This document shows positions 34,261-42,329 of a stretch of 64,000 bases of DNA, in pieces. Source of the stretch: Mesorhizobium sp. Lineage in GTDB: Bacteria > Pseudomonadota > Alphaproteobacteria > Rhizobiales > Rhizobiaceae. Made by a program: the position numbers and the translations under genes. The notes beneath the pieces were generated by a model. The model worked only from the letters and a program-made list of their open reading frames with translations, was not told where the DNA came from and did no database searches. Where the stretch lies: assembly GCA_004017275.1 (NCBI GenBank), contig SAKE01000002.1, positions 313,411-377,410 of the forward strand, given 5' to 3'. Position 1 is the stretch's first letter. Every line of letters begins with the position of its first letter.

Positions 34261-35306
34261 ACATATTGCCCATCCCTGCTTCGGGACTGCCTGACGGCGC
34301 GGTGATGCCGAACCATACGCTGTCCATCGTTGTACCTATGTACAACGAGGCCGAAAACGTCGAGCCGCTGCTGGCACGGATTCATCAGGCGATGGAACGC
34401 TATGACCAGCCGTGGGAGGTCGTGTTGGTCGATGACGGCAGCACCGACGCCACGGTCAGCGAGATCAGGCGCCTGGCAGCGCATTACGGCCCGCATGTGC
34501 ATGCGGTCGAGCTGGTGCGCAATTATAAGCAGACCGCCGCGATGCAGGCCGGCATCGACGCGGCGCGCGGCGATGTCATCGCCACGATCGACGGCGACCT
34601 GCAAAACGATCCGTATGATATTCCACGCATGGTCTACCGCTTGCTGAGCGAGGATCTCGACCTGGTGGTCGGCTGGCGCAAGGACCGCCAGGAAGGGTTT
34701 TTCATGCGCAGACTCCCGTCGCGCATCGCCAACGCGCTGATCGCGCGCGTCACCGGGGTGCGCCTCAAGGACTATGGCTGCAGCCTCAAGGTCTATCGCG
34801 GCAACGTCATCCGCAGCGTCAAGCTCTATGGCGAGATGCACCGCTTCATCCCGGCATGGCTGGCCACGGTGACGACACCCAGACGCATCGCGCAGGAAGT
34901 GGTGACGCATCATGCCCGCATCCACGGCCAGTCCAAATACGGCATTTCGCGCACCTTCAGGGTCGTGCTCGATCTGGTGTTCATGTATTTCTTCATGCGC
35001 TATCGCACACGGCCCGGACATTTCTTCGGCGGCATCGGCATCGTGCTTGGCGCGCTGGGTTCGCTGATCCTTGGCTATCTGCTTTGTCTGAAGCTGTTTT
35101 TCGCCGAAGACATCGGAACACGCCCGATGCTGTTCACCGGCTTCTTCCTGCTCATCGCCGGGGTACAGATGGTGACGTCTGGCGTGCTGGCGGAAATGCT
35201 GGCACGCGTCTATCATGAGGCGAACGGAGCATCGGCCTATGTCGCGCGGCCACGGCCGCCGGCCGGCGACAATGACGGCTGGCATCGCCCGGGCCGACCA
35301 TCATGA
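34257..35306 (+). CDS. GT2 polyprenyl-phosphate sugar transferase (ArnC/DPM1-like)
   Basis: A 349-aa family 2 glycosyltransferase. The N-domain has VVPMYNEAENVEPLL (about 25-39), VLVDDGSTD (about 56-64) and the metal-binding DGDLQNDP (about 116-123), followed by KDYGCSLKVYRG; two membrane segments lie near residues 255-315. This matches enzymes that load a sugar onto undecaprenyl phosphate at the cytoplasmic face. With the flippase-like and GT39 proteins it forms a complete donor-flip-transfer path. Donor sugar likely UDP-xylose or UDP-arabinose from uxs/uxe, by context only. Confidence 0.82.
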   Translation: MNILPIPASGLPDGAVMPNHTLSIVVPMYNEAENVEPLLARIHQAMERYDQPWEVVLVDDGSTDATVSEIRRLAAHYGPHVHAVELVRNYKQTAAMQAGIDAARGDVIATIDGDLQNDPYDIPRMVYRLLSEDLDLVVGWRKDRQEGFFMRRLPSRIANALIARVTGVRLKDYGCSLKVYRGNVIRSVKLYGEMHRFIPAWLATVTTPRRIAQEVVTHHARIHGQSKYGISRTFRVVLDLVFMYFFMRYRTRPGHFFGGIGIVLGALGSLILGYLLCLKLFFAEDIGTRPMLFTGFFLLIAGVQMVTSGVLAEMLARVYHEANGASAYVARPRPPAGDNDGWHRPGRPS

Positions 35307-35444
35307 GCTGATCGGAACGAACCGATGGTGGTCGGAGGGCAAGAGGCAAGGCGCAAAGCCTGCGTCAACCTCTCGCCCTCGACTCGCGCCCCCCGGCGAA
35401 GACCAAGTGGCTGTCAAATCGGCCGCCACTTCAGGTCTGATATT

Positions 35445-35852
35445 CTAGTAGCGCGAACGGCAGCTGGCGCGTTGGCCAAAGCCGCTCGGACCACAAATCC
35501 AGGGTGAATGCCCCAGGAGAGGGCCGCTCTTGCCCAGGCTGTAGGAGACCTTCACCGGCGCGGGCCTGCCGATCCGCTGCGTCCGCACGAAGGCCGCATA
35601 GGCCACCTCCCTGGTGCGCATCGCACTGGACATTCGGGTGAGCGGTTTGCGGTTGACCAGATGCAGCCGCTTCTTTTTGACGTGGTGCACCTTCTTGCCG
35701 AGCGAATGAACCACGGGCTTGGTGCCGATCGAACCGGTCTTGGTCGTATCCATGCTCTGGCAACCGGAAATCGTCGATATCAATGCAACAGCGGCAAATG
35801 CACAGGCGTATTTCTTGCCTATCCTTACCCCTCTTTCCATAATTTTTTTCAT
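35445..35852 (-). CDS. Small lipoprotein, QSMDTT family, paralogue 2
   Basis: A 135-aa paralogue of the protein at 29949-30371. Signal ISTISGC with CQSMDTT after the lipidated cysteine, a lysine-rich middle (KKVHHVKKKRLHL), PAPVKVS and the C-terminal [17 protein letters not shown] whose two cysteines probably form a disulfide. The ATG at 35852 is preferred, with AGGGG 7 nt upstream, over the ATG at 35858. The gene is convergent with the ArnC-like GT2 gene and downstream of the cellulose-synthase-like gene. Confidence 0.75.
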   Translation of the reverse strand: MKKIMERGVRIGKKYACAFAAVALISTISGCQSMDTTKTGSIGTKPVVHSLGKKVHHVKKKRLHLVNRKPLTRMSSAMRTREVAYAAFVRTQRIGRPAPVKVSYSLGKSGPLLGHSPWICGPSGFGQRASCRSRY

Positions 35853-35942
35853 TGTCATCCCCTGCCATGAATATAGTCGCTGGAGCGCGGAGACCTATTT
35901 TCTCTTATTTTCTTTCCGCGCCATGTGAGTAGCCCTGGCCCT

Positions 35943-35992
35943 CACATCACAGCCCGAATATTAGCGGGAACTTATTAAAATTCGTGCAAACG
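35943..35992 (-). promoter_or_regulatory. Conserved upstream block of lipoprotein paralogue 2
   Basis: Counterpart of 30451-30500: CACATCAC, GAATATTAG, ATTAAAATTCGTG and AAAC in the same order on the + strand, 91 bp upstream of the start. The rest of this 297-bp gap shows nothing else recognisable. Confidence 0.55.
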
Positions 35993-36149
35993 ACATTATG
36001 AGCGCGGTCTTTCAGCGCTTGATCGGATATTATTAAAATTTGATCTATTTGGCCTGCAGCCGTTCCAGCTTGTCGGTCGGCTATGAAGGCAGGCTATCTG
36101 GGCATATGCAGTTTCAGAGGAGCTGGTTGCGCGCGGATGCCTCTGGGCG

Positions 36150-38024
36150 TCAGCGCCGTGTTTCCCAACCTGGGTCGAAGTAGAAATTGCGGGCACCGAT
36201 GTTGCCTTGGCCGGCGCCGGAAACCACATAAGCGATGCGAACGATGCGGAAGCCGCCGGCGCCTTGCTGCAGCCCGTAGACGCCTTCCATGCCACGATCA
36301 TAGAAGCCTGCTGCCGGCACGATCAACGCCAGTACGGCAAGCGCCCCCTGAAAGGCGACTTTCGCGGCATTGGCGCGCAACGGAATCCTGTTTTCGATGA
36401 CGTGCCTTACGACGATGACCACCACCAGAAGCCCGTAGAGGAAGGCGTTGAAGGCGGCGAACCAGTAAAAGCCGGTGGCATCGAAGGGGTGCTCCACCAG
36501 CAGCACCGGCAGCGCCGCACCGATCGCCAGCGCCACATAGGGAGTGAGGGCGCGGGCCGGCAGAAGGTGCTTGGGACCGCTGCCCTTGGGCGTGACGCGG
36601 AAATCGACGAACGATTTGGTCAGATAGTCGCGGATCGACGACAGCGTGCCGGCGAGCACCCACGGCCAGCGCGCAAAGAAGAGGAATAGCGTGCCTTCCC
36701 AGCTGATCGTCTTGGCCGTGATCGGCCGCGAGACGCCGAATGCCTTCAGCAGCATCACAAGGCCGACCAGGGCGACGGCGTTCGGCAGATAGTAGAACAG
36801 GAAGTCGAGATACATGACATTGGCGAAGTTGCGCCCGGTAGCCAGCGCATAGATCGGCATGACGTACATCAGCAATGCGAAGACGGCGAACAGCGGATAC
36901 CAGAGCTGGCAAAAGAGGAACTGGAACCTCAGCCGCGGCGACAGCTTGGGCAGGTAGCTCGGCGAATACTCGAGCAGGATCGTCATCAGGCTGCGCGACC
37001 ACTGGAATTCCTGGGTGATGAGATCGGCGAAGGTCTGCGGGCCGTCGCCATGGGCAATGGCGTCGAGCGCGTGCACCCCGCGCCATCCGGCCGCGTTGAT
37101 CAGCATCGACGTGGAATGGTCCTCGGCCAGTTCCGGACCGAGACCGCCCGCCTGCTTTAGCGCCTTGGTCCGCACGGCGTAGTGCGAGCCGATGCAGAGC
37201 GGAGCTCCACCGCCCGTATGGCCGGACTGCAGGGGTCCATGAAACATCCCTTCCGGAAACAACCTGCCGCGCGCCGCCCAGCTCTCGGCGGCATTGTTGT
37301 CGCAGATGCTCGGCGCCGAGACATAGCCAACCGAGGGATCGGCGAAGGGAAACAGTATTTCCCTCAGATAGGTTGGCGTCGGTACGTGGTCCGCATCCAT
37401 CTGAGCGACGAAATCATAGCGTTCATAGCCATAATGATCGTAGAAAAACGCCAGGTTCCCCTCTTTGCATCGCGTCCGGCGCGGCCACACCTTGCGATGA
37501 TAATCTTCCCTGCCGCGCCGCGTCGAAATCATGACGTTGCGGGCATCGCACCAGCGAACCGTCTCCTCGGATGGGTCCTCGTCCGCCAGCCAGGTGTCGT
37601 GTGGATAGTCCTGCGCCAGCATCGCTTCGAGCGTGCGCGCAACCACGGCAAACGGTTCGGACGGGGCCTTGGTGACCACCATCGCGACCCGCGACCGCTT
37701 CGGAATCGTGTGAAGCTTGGACGGTTTTTTCGACGCATGCACGTTCAAGAGGAAGTACAACGGCATCAGCGTGAGCCATGCCAGAATAAGTGTTGCGAAT
37801 GCGTACGGCCCGAGATGCTCGATATGCTCTCGCTTTAGCCACCAGGTCCAGAAAAACCCGAGTGTGACGAACCAGAAAACCAGCCCCAGTCTCAATATCC
37901 ATTGCTGAGTTGCCGACAGCACGGGCACCAGAAAGGGTCCCTTCTGCACAGTAGCTGCCAGCTCGGATCGATGCGCCCGTTTGCTGGTATGGCCGCTGAT
38001 GCCGGCATTTACCGAAGCACTCAT
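36150..38024 (-). CDS. Cellulose-synthase-like GT2 processive polysaccharide synthase
   Basis: A 624-aa inner-membrane synthase. Two N-terminal membrane segments (about 45-95) lead to the GT2 domain with the D,D,D,Q-x-x-R-W-type signature: DEDPSEE, DADHVPTP (about 214-221), GLGPELAEDHSTS, and QEFQWSRS; five or more membrane segments follow. It lacks a recognisable C-terminal PilZ domain, so c-di-GMP control, if any, is not through BcsA-like binding. The start at 38024 is chosen; 31 further codons are open upstream but overlap the promoter. It is divergent from a GH26-like gene. Confidence 0.85.
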   Translation of the reverse strand: MSASVNAGISGHTSKRAHRSELAATVQKGPFLVPVLSATQQWILRLGLVFWFVTLGFFWTWWLKREHIEHLGPYAFATLILAWLTLMPLYFLLNVHASKKPSKLHTIPKRSRVAMVVTKAPSEPFAVVARTLEAMLAQDYPHDTWLADEDPSEETVRWCDARNVMISTRRGREDYHRKVWPRRTRCKEGNLAFFYDHYGYERYDFVAQMDADHVPTPTYLREILFPFADPSVGYVSAPSICDNNAAESWAARGRLFPEGMFHGPLQSGHTGGGAPLCIGSHYAVRTKALKQAGGLGPELAEDHSTSMLINAAGWRGVHALDAIAHGDGPQTFADLITQEFQWSRSLMTILLEYSPSYLPKLSPRLRFQFLFCQLWYPLFAVFALLMYVMPIYALATGRNFANVMYLDFLFYYLPNAVALVGLVMLLKAFGVSRPITAKTISWEGTLFLFFARWPWVLAGTLSSIRDYLTKSFVDFRVTPKGSGPKHLLPARALTPYVALAIGAALPVLLVEHPFDATGFYWFAAFNAFLYGLLVVVIVVRHVIENRIPLRANAAKVAFQGALAVLALIVPAAGFYDRGMEGVYGLQQGAGGFRIVRIAYVVSGAGQGNIGARNFYFDPGWETRR

Positions 38025-38111
38025 ACACCACTCGCCGCCACTTTGGGCTTCCGCCGACAGATAGCAGAAGCTCTCAGATCCCCGCGGTAGAATCAGTCCT
38101 AGCTTTCTTAG

Positions 38112-38129
38112 TGTCAACTAAAATTAGTT
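38112..38129 (-). promoter_or_regulatory. Synthase promoter element CTAATTTTAGTTGACA
   Basis: On the minus strand, CTAATTTTAGTTGACA, with an inverted repeat AACTAA-AA-TTAGTT visible on the + strand (38116-38129). It is 88 bp upstream of the synthase start. TTGACA could be a -35 box, with GATTCT 17 bp later as a poor -10. The same element precedes uxs. Confidence 0.55.
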
Positions 38130-38337
38130 ATTCGTTAACTTCGATTCTTGATATTTGATTAACCTAACGCCTTGAATTGGGAAGGGAACAGCGCCGCCGA
38201 CAGACCGGCGGCTGCGAGCCCGCTCATTTTTCGATGTTGAAATTCCAAGTAGGGGGGCGACGCTGTTGGATGGGGTTTCGGCTCAAGCAGCGTTAACCAT
38301 GTTGCGGCCGTCAAGGTTAAGCAACCGTTAATTGTTC

Positions 38338-38366
38338 TTGACTCTTGGCCGCGACCGGCTCTTAAT
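38338..38366 (+). promoter_or_regulatory. Candidate promoter of the glycosidase gene
   Basis: TTGACT (38338-38343), 17-bp spacer, CTTAAT (38361-38366), preceded by GTTAATTGTTC. The leader would be about 260 nt. Moderately convincing only. Confidence 0.4.
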
Positions 38367-38634
38367 TTAGCTAGGGATAATGTATCGGGATGTTGACGCG
38401 AATTTGTGAGTATCGCGGCGAACTTTCTCTCGACGCCCCCCGTCTCGGCGCCTTGAGAGATAATTCTTAGGTGGGCTCTGTGCGAAAGCTCATACACCCG
38501 CCAGTGGTCGCTCCGAAATCCCGCAGATTCCGCCAATAGAGCCGATTGGTTTTGGATAGCCGCGTCGATCAAGCGTCGATGCGCACGGGCGAAGCCTTAG
38601 CTTCCGCAGGAAGTTGAGGTCATGGGAGGTCTAC

Positions 38635-39558
38635 ATGAAACACCCTGCAGTAGGTGCACTTGCAATCGCGCTGGCATTGGGCGGGAGCGCCGCTTTCCCC
38701 ACTGCAGGAGGCGCTGGCTCCGTAGCCGCGACGGACCCTGTCCAGACGAGCAGCGCTGCCTCGGCGTTTGGATCCTATGATCCTTACGGAGACTTCAGCA
38801 CCGACAAGAGTGCCAGCATCGAAGAGCTGTTCCTGCCTTGGGAAGACGTCGATCTGGCAACGCTGCCGCAAGCCGACGCCTATGCGCTGCAACGCGGCCG
38901 TTCGCTGTTGATCACGGTTGAGCCGTGGACCTGGTCGAAGGACTGGCGCATCACCCCACCCGAATTGCGCGACGGCATCTTGAGCGGCAAATACGACGCC
39001 AACATGCAGGCAATCTGCAGCCTGGCGGGACAGATGAAGAGCCCGGTGACCATTCGCTGGGCGCAGGAAATGGAGGACACGAACGGCCGCTTCACCTGGG
39101 CCAACTGGGCTCCCAAGGACTGGATCTCGGCTTACAAGCGCGAAGTCGATGTCTGCCGCAAGGTTGCCCCCGCCGCCAAGTACATGTGGTCACCCAAAGG
39201 CGAAGAGGGTCTGGAAAAATATTACCCTGGTGACGACTACGTCGACGTCATCGGCCTGTCTGTATTCGGCCTTCAGAAAAAGGATAATGACGAGGCCGGT
39301 CGTGACCGTACGTTCGCCGAGATGCTGAAACCCGGTTATGACCGCGTCGCGGTTTTCAACAAGCCGATCGTGGTGGCGGAACTCGGCTATGTCGGAAAGC
39401 AGGACTATGTGACGAAGTGGCAGGAAGATACCCGCAAATCCTATGCGGAATTCCCGGCGCTGACTTCGGTTGTCTACTTCAACCAGAAGGAAGTGTGGCC
39501 GTGGCTGGGTAGCTATGGCCTGCCCGACTGGAGGGTGACCCAGCACGTCCTGCCTTAG
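38635..39558 (+). CDS. Secreted GH26-like glycoside hydrolase
   Basis: A 307-aa exported enzyme with a signal peptide (cleavage near residue 33). The (beta/alpha)8 domain shows GH26-type landmarks: IRWAQEMEDTNGRFTWANW, where E145 is the likely acid/base; YMWSPKG; YYPGDDYVDVIGLSVFG; and VVAELGY, where E249 is the likely nucleophile; VVYFNQKE closes the barrel. GGGAGG precedes the ATG. Divergent from the synthase gene, it probably trims or releases the polymer, as BcsZ does for cellulose. S. meliloti carries a similarly placed cellulase-like gene beside uxe. Confidence 0.82.
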   Translation: MKHPAVGALAIALALGGSAAFPTAGGAGSVAATDPVQTSSAASAFGSYDPYGDFSTDKSASIEELFLPWEDVDLATLPQADAYALQRGRSLLITVEPWTWSKDWRITPPELRDGILSGKYDANMQAICSLAGQMKSPVTIRWAQEMEDTNGRFTWANWAPKDWISAYKREVDVCRKVAPAAKYMWSPKGEEGLEKYYPGDDYVDVIGLSVFGLQKKDNDEAGRDRTFAEMLKPGYDRVAVFNKPIVVAELGYVGKQDYVTKWQEDTRKSYAEFPALTSVVYFNQKEVWPWLGSYGLPDWRVTQHVLP

Positions 39559-39570
39559 ACGCATCGTGCC

Positions 39571-39649
39571 GATCCATCCCGACGCGATTGGGATGGATCT
39601 CCATCTCCTTGTTTGATCGTGATCCATCCCGAATCAGCGGTTCGGGATG
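39571..39649. repeat. Two consecutive hairpins sharing GATCCATCCCGA
   Basis: Hairpin 1: GATCCATCCC (39571-39580) with GGGATGGATC (39590-39599), perfect 10-bp stem. Hairpin 2: CATCCCGAA (39625-39633) with TTCGGGATG (39641-39649), perfect 9-bp stem. The left arms share the 12-mer GATCCATCCCGA. They fill the gap between the glycosidase and DUF995 genes; neither is followed by a good T run, so attenuation or RNA stabilisation is as likely as termination. Confidence 0.65.
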
Positions 39650-39690
39650 AGGGTTGAGGCGTGGCGTAAATCAGTCTGTGGAGAAGTCTC

Positions 39691-40209
39691 GTGAAACGGG
39701 TAGTGGGAAATTGTCTCGGAGCGGCATTTGCCTGCTCCGTTCTTGTTGTTGCCTTCCAGGTCCCTGCGACAGCCAAGACGGCGACGAAAATCGCCGAGCA
39801 GGTGCAAGAGGCCACAGTGGTTCCTGACGAAGGCGTCTACCAGATCTATCAGAACCATTCGTGGCTGTGGGGCAAGAAGGGCGCCGGGTACTTTGCCGTC
39901 AAGCAGCGGCAGTTCGACGCCTGGACCCATAACAAGGGCAAGTCGGGCTATGGGGACGGCATGTGGTTCATCCCCGGCGGCGGCAAGCTGTGCTACCGCG
40001 CGCAATGGCACGGCTCCTGGGGTGTGAAGGGCTCTATGACCTGCTTCGAGCATCGCCAGGTGGGCAAGGTTATCTACAAGCGCAAATCGCCTGATGGCGA
40101 ATGGTACGTTTTCAAGAGCTCGCATCGCGACCGGTCGGACGAGTCGATGAAATTGAAATATGGCGACTACGTCACAAGGAAAATGAACCGGATCAAGGCA
40201 AAGCAGTAG
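39691..40209 (+). CDS. DUF995 exported protein, paralogue B
   Basis: A 172-aa protein with a signal peptide (cleavage near residue 28, ATA|KTA) and a DUF995 domain: YQNHSWLWGKKGAGYFAVKQRQFDAW, GMWFIPGGGKLCYRAQWHG, TCFEHRQVGKVIYKRKSPDGEWYVFKSSHRDRSDE. It is clearly related to the protein at 30662-31267. The start is GTG at 39691 with GGAG upstream. Same direction as the glycosidase gene and 132 bp after it, separated by two hairpins. Confidence 0.78.
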   Translation: MKRVVGNCLGAAFACSVLVVAFQVPATAKTATKIAEQVQEATVVPDEGVYQIYQNHSWLWGKKGAGYFAVKQRQFDAWTHNKGKSGYGDGMWFIPGGGKLCYRAQWHGSWGVKGSMTCFEHRQVGKVIYKRKSPDGEWYVFKSSHRDRSDESMKLKYGDYVTRKMNRIKAKQ

Positions 40210-40239
40210 ATACTGCCTTCTGCGACAAGCCACTGGTCT

Positions 40240-40276
40240 AAAGCAGGTCGACTGAACGGTTCAGGCCACCTGCTTT
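40240..40276 (+). terminator. Long hairpin downstream of DUF995 paralogue B
   Basis: AAAGCAGGT (40240-40248) pairs with ACCTGCTTT (40268-40276), with an inner CTGAAC/GTTCAG stem, followed by GGATCTTTGTTTTT. It may terminate the glycosidase-DUF995 transcript; the symmetric design also fits an intergenic palindromic element. Confidence 0.55.
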
Positions 40277-40290
40277 GGATCTTTGTTTTT

Positions 40291-40333
40291 ATGATTCCGT
40301 TCTTCCAAAACCGAGGTCACGTTTGGGCGACAT
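40291..40333. repeat. Degenerate copy of the CCAAAACCG...GGGCGACATG element
   Basis: CCAAAACCGAGGTCACGTTTGGGCGACATG shows the same plan as each 49-bp unit at 16640-16748, but with one arm decayed. It lies 3 bp from the holC stop codon, a placement similar to that next to uvrC. Confidence 0.55.
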
Positions 40334-40336
40334 GTG

Positions 40337-40786
40337 CTAAGCTTTGCGCTCCCAGCGGCGGTCTGGCGTCTGCTGCCAATAGGTGACGGCATGGCCGGCG
40401 TCCTTCATCACCTTCCAGTGCCCCCGCGCCGCTTCGACCTGGGCGGCATCGTGGCCGTCGAACAGGAACACGGCACGTTCGTAGCCGCCAAGGTCAGGCG
40501 GCACCGCGCCGTCAACGAGGAACCTTATCTTGGCCTGGTTGGGATTGCCGTCGCCGGTGGTCAACAGGATCGGCTGCTCGCCGGGATAAGCCTCACGGTC
40601 GGTCGCATGCGCCAGGAACGAATCGTCGCGGAAAGTCCACAGATGCTGGTCGAGCGCATCGCGGCGCTCCTCGGTGCCGGTCTGCACCACGGCGCGCCAG
40701 CCACGATCGACGCTGCGTTCCAGGAGGCCTGGCAGCGCATCTTCGAGCGTCGATTCGGTCAGGTGGTAGAACAGGACGTCGGCCAT
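40337..40786 (-). CDS. holC: DNA polymerase III subunit chi
   Basis: A 149-aa clamp-loader accessory protein that links the replisome to SSB. The sequence shows the alphaproteobacterial pattern: LFYHLTESTLEDALPGLLERSVDRGWRAVVQTGTEERRDALDQHLWTFRDDSFLAHATD, ILLTTGDGNPNQAKIRFLVDGA and the C-terminal HWKVMKDAGHAVTYWQQ. It is 28 bp downstream of pepA in the same direction, the usual pepA-holC arrangement. Confidence 0.93.
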   Translation of the reverse strand: MADVLFYHLTESTLEDALPGLLERSVDRGWRAVVQTGTEERRDALDQHLWTFRDDSFLAHATDREAYPGEQPILLTTGDGNPNQAKIRFLVDGAVPPDLGGYERAVFLFDGHDAAQVEAARGHWKVMKDAGHAVTYWQQTPDRRWERKA

Positions 40787-40814
40787 CGCTTCAGTCTATA
40801 GTCGTTGAATTCGC

Positions 40815-42329
40815 TCACTGCTCATAATTGTCGCGCACCAGCCGGTCGAGCAGCCTGACGCCGAAACCGGAACCCCAGGATTGGTTGATCTCGTTCGACG
40901 GTGCGCCCATCGCCGTGCCGGCAATGTCGAGATGCGCCCATGGCGTCTCTTTGACGAAGCGCTGCAGGAATTGTGCGGCAATGGTGGCGCCGCCATAGCG
41001 GCCGCCGATGTTCTTCATGTCGGCGTTCTTGGAATCGATCAGCTTGTCGTATTCAGCGCCGAGCGGCATGCGCCACAGCCGCTCCTGCGTTGCCTGCCCC
41101 GCCGCCGTCAGCTTTTCGGCCAGTTCGTCATTGTTGGAAAACAGGCCGGCATAATGTTGGCCGAGCGCCACCATGATGGCTCCGGTCAGCGTCGCCAGAT
41201 TGACCATGAATTTCGGCTGGAAGCGATCGTTGCAGTACCACAGCGCGTCGGCCAGCACGAGACGGCCCTCGGCGTCTGTATTGAGCACCTCGATGGTCTG
41301 GCCCGACATCGAGGTGACGATATCGCCGGGGCGCTGGGCATGGCCGTCGACGGCGTTTTCGACCAGTCCGATGATGCCGACGACATTGGCTTTCGCCTTG
41401 CGAGCCGCCAGCGCATGCATCAGGCCGGTGACCGCGGCGGCACCGCCCATGTCGCCCTTCATGTCCTCCATGCCCGAGGCCGGCTTGATCGAATTGCCGC
41501 CGGTGTCGAAAGTGACGCCCTTGCCGACGAAGGCAACCGGACTGTCCTTTGGCTTGCCGCCGTTCCACTGCATGATCGCCATGCGGGCGCCGCGTGGCGA
41601 GCCTTGCGCGACGCCGAGCAGCGAGCCCATGCCGAGCTTCTTCATCTCCTTCTCGGCCAATATCTCGACCTTGACACCGAGCGCCTCGAGCTCCTTGGCT
41701 TTGGCGGCGAACTCGACCGGCCCAAGCACGTTTGCCGGCTCGTTGACGAGGTCGCGCGCCAGAAGCACGCCGTCGATCACTGCCTCGGCATCGGTGAAGG
41801 CTTTTTTCGCAGCGGCCGGATCCGCAGTATGAATGGTCACCTTGACCGACTTTTTCAGCTCTGCCTTGCCGTCGTCCTTGTCCTTCCTGGTCTTGTATTT
41901 GTCGAAGGCGTAGCTGCGCAGAAGAATGCCCGCCGCAAGGCTTGCCGCATCCTTGCCACTCGGCGATGCGCCGGCGAGATCGAGCACCACAGTCACGTCG
42001 GTTGCCTTGCGCAGCGAAGCGGCGATGGTGCCGCCAAGCTTCAGCCACGCATAGTCGTCGAGCCCAGACACCTTGCCGGCGCCTATCGCCACCAGCCTGT
42101 CGAGCGACGCTCCCTGCGGCGCCAAAATTTCCACCGTGCTGGCGAATTTGCCCGTAAACTCAGCCACGGGAAAGGCTCGCTCCAGCGTCTTGCCGGGATC
42201 GCAGGCCTTGGCGGCGTCGCTCAGGCCGCCCTCATCCGCCGAGAGCACGAAGACCGTGCCCTTCTTGTTCGCCGCGGTCTGTGGCGCAGAAAATTTGGCG
42301 AAGGCGATCGACGGTCTTTGATTCATCAT
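40815..42329 (-). CDS. pepA: Leucyl aminopeptidase (cytosol aminopeptidase, M17)
   Basis: A 504-aa dizinc aminopeptidase that removes N-terminal residues from peptides. The N-terminal regulatory domain spans about 1-170; the catalytic domain contains [36 protein letters not shown] with metal ligands and the M17 signature NTDAEGRL. Length is normal. The ATG pair at the 5' end makes the exact start uncertain by one codon. Confidence 0.96.
   Translation of the reverse strand: MMNQRPSIAFAKFSAPQTAANKKGTVFVLSADEGGLSDAAKACDPGKTLERAFPVAEFTGKFASTVEILAPQGASLDRLVAIGAGKVSGLDDYAWLKLGGTIAASLRKATDVTVVLDLAGASPSGKDAASLAAGILLRSYAFDKYKTRKDKDDGKAELKKSVKVTIHTADPAAAKKAFTDAEAVIDGVLLARDLVNEPANVLGPVEFAAKAKELEALGVKVEILAEKEMKKLGMGSLLGVAQGSPRGARMAIMQWNGGKPKDSPVAFVGKGVTFDTGGNSIKPASGMEDMKGDMGGAAAVTGLMHALAARKAKANVVGIIGLVENAVDGHAQRPGDIVTSMSGQTIEVLNTDAEGRLVLADALWYCNDRFQPKFMVNLATLTGAIMVALGQHYAGLFSNNDELAEKLTAAGQATQERLWRMPLGAEYDKLIDSKNADMKNIGGRYGGATIAAQFLQRFVKETPWAHLDIAGTAMGAPSNEINQSWGSGFGVRLLDRLVRDNYEQ

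Larger units (their letters stand above)
38025..38634. other. Large divergent control region between synthase and glycosidase genes
   Basis: 610 bp, markedly more AT-rich than its surroundings. It holds the shared CTAATTTTAGTTGACA element (38112-38127), several GTTAAC/GTTAA words (about 38134, 38160, 38292, 38317, 38327) and a candidate promoter for the glycosidase gene (38338-38366). A 137-codon open frame on the minus strand (38159-38572) has no recognisable features and is not called. Confidence 0.6.

Noticed and set aside
38159..38572. A 137-codon minus-strand open frame in the synthase-glycosidase gap
   Set aside because: No ribosome-binding site or recognisable features, and it covers promoter-like elements.
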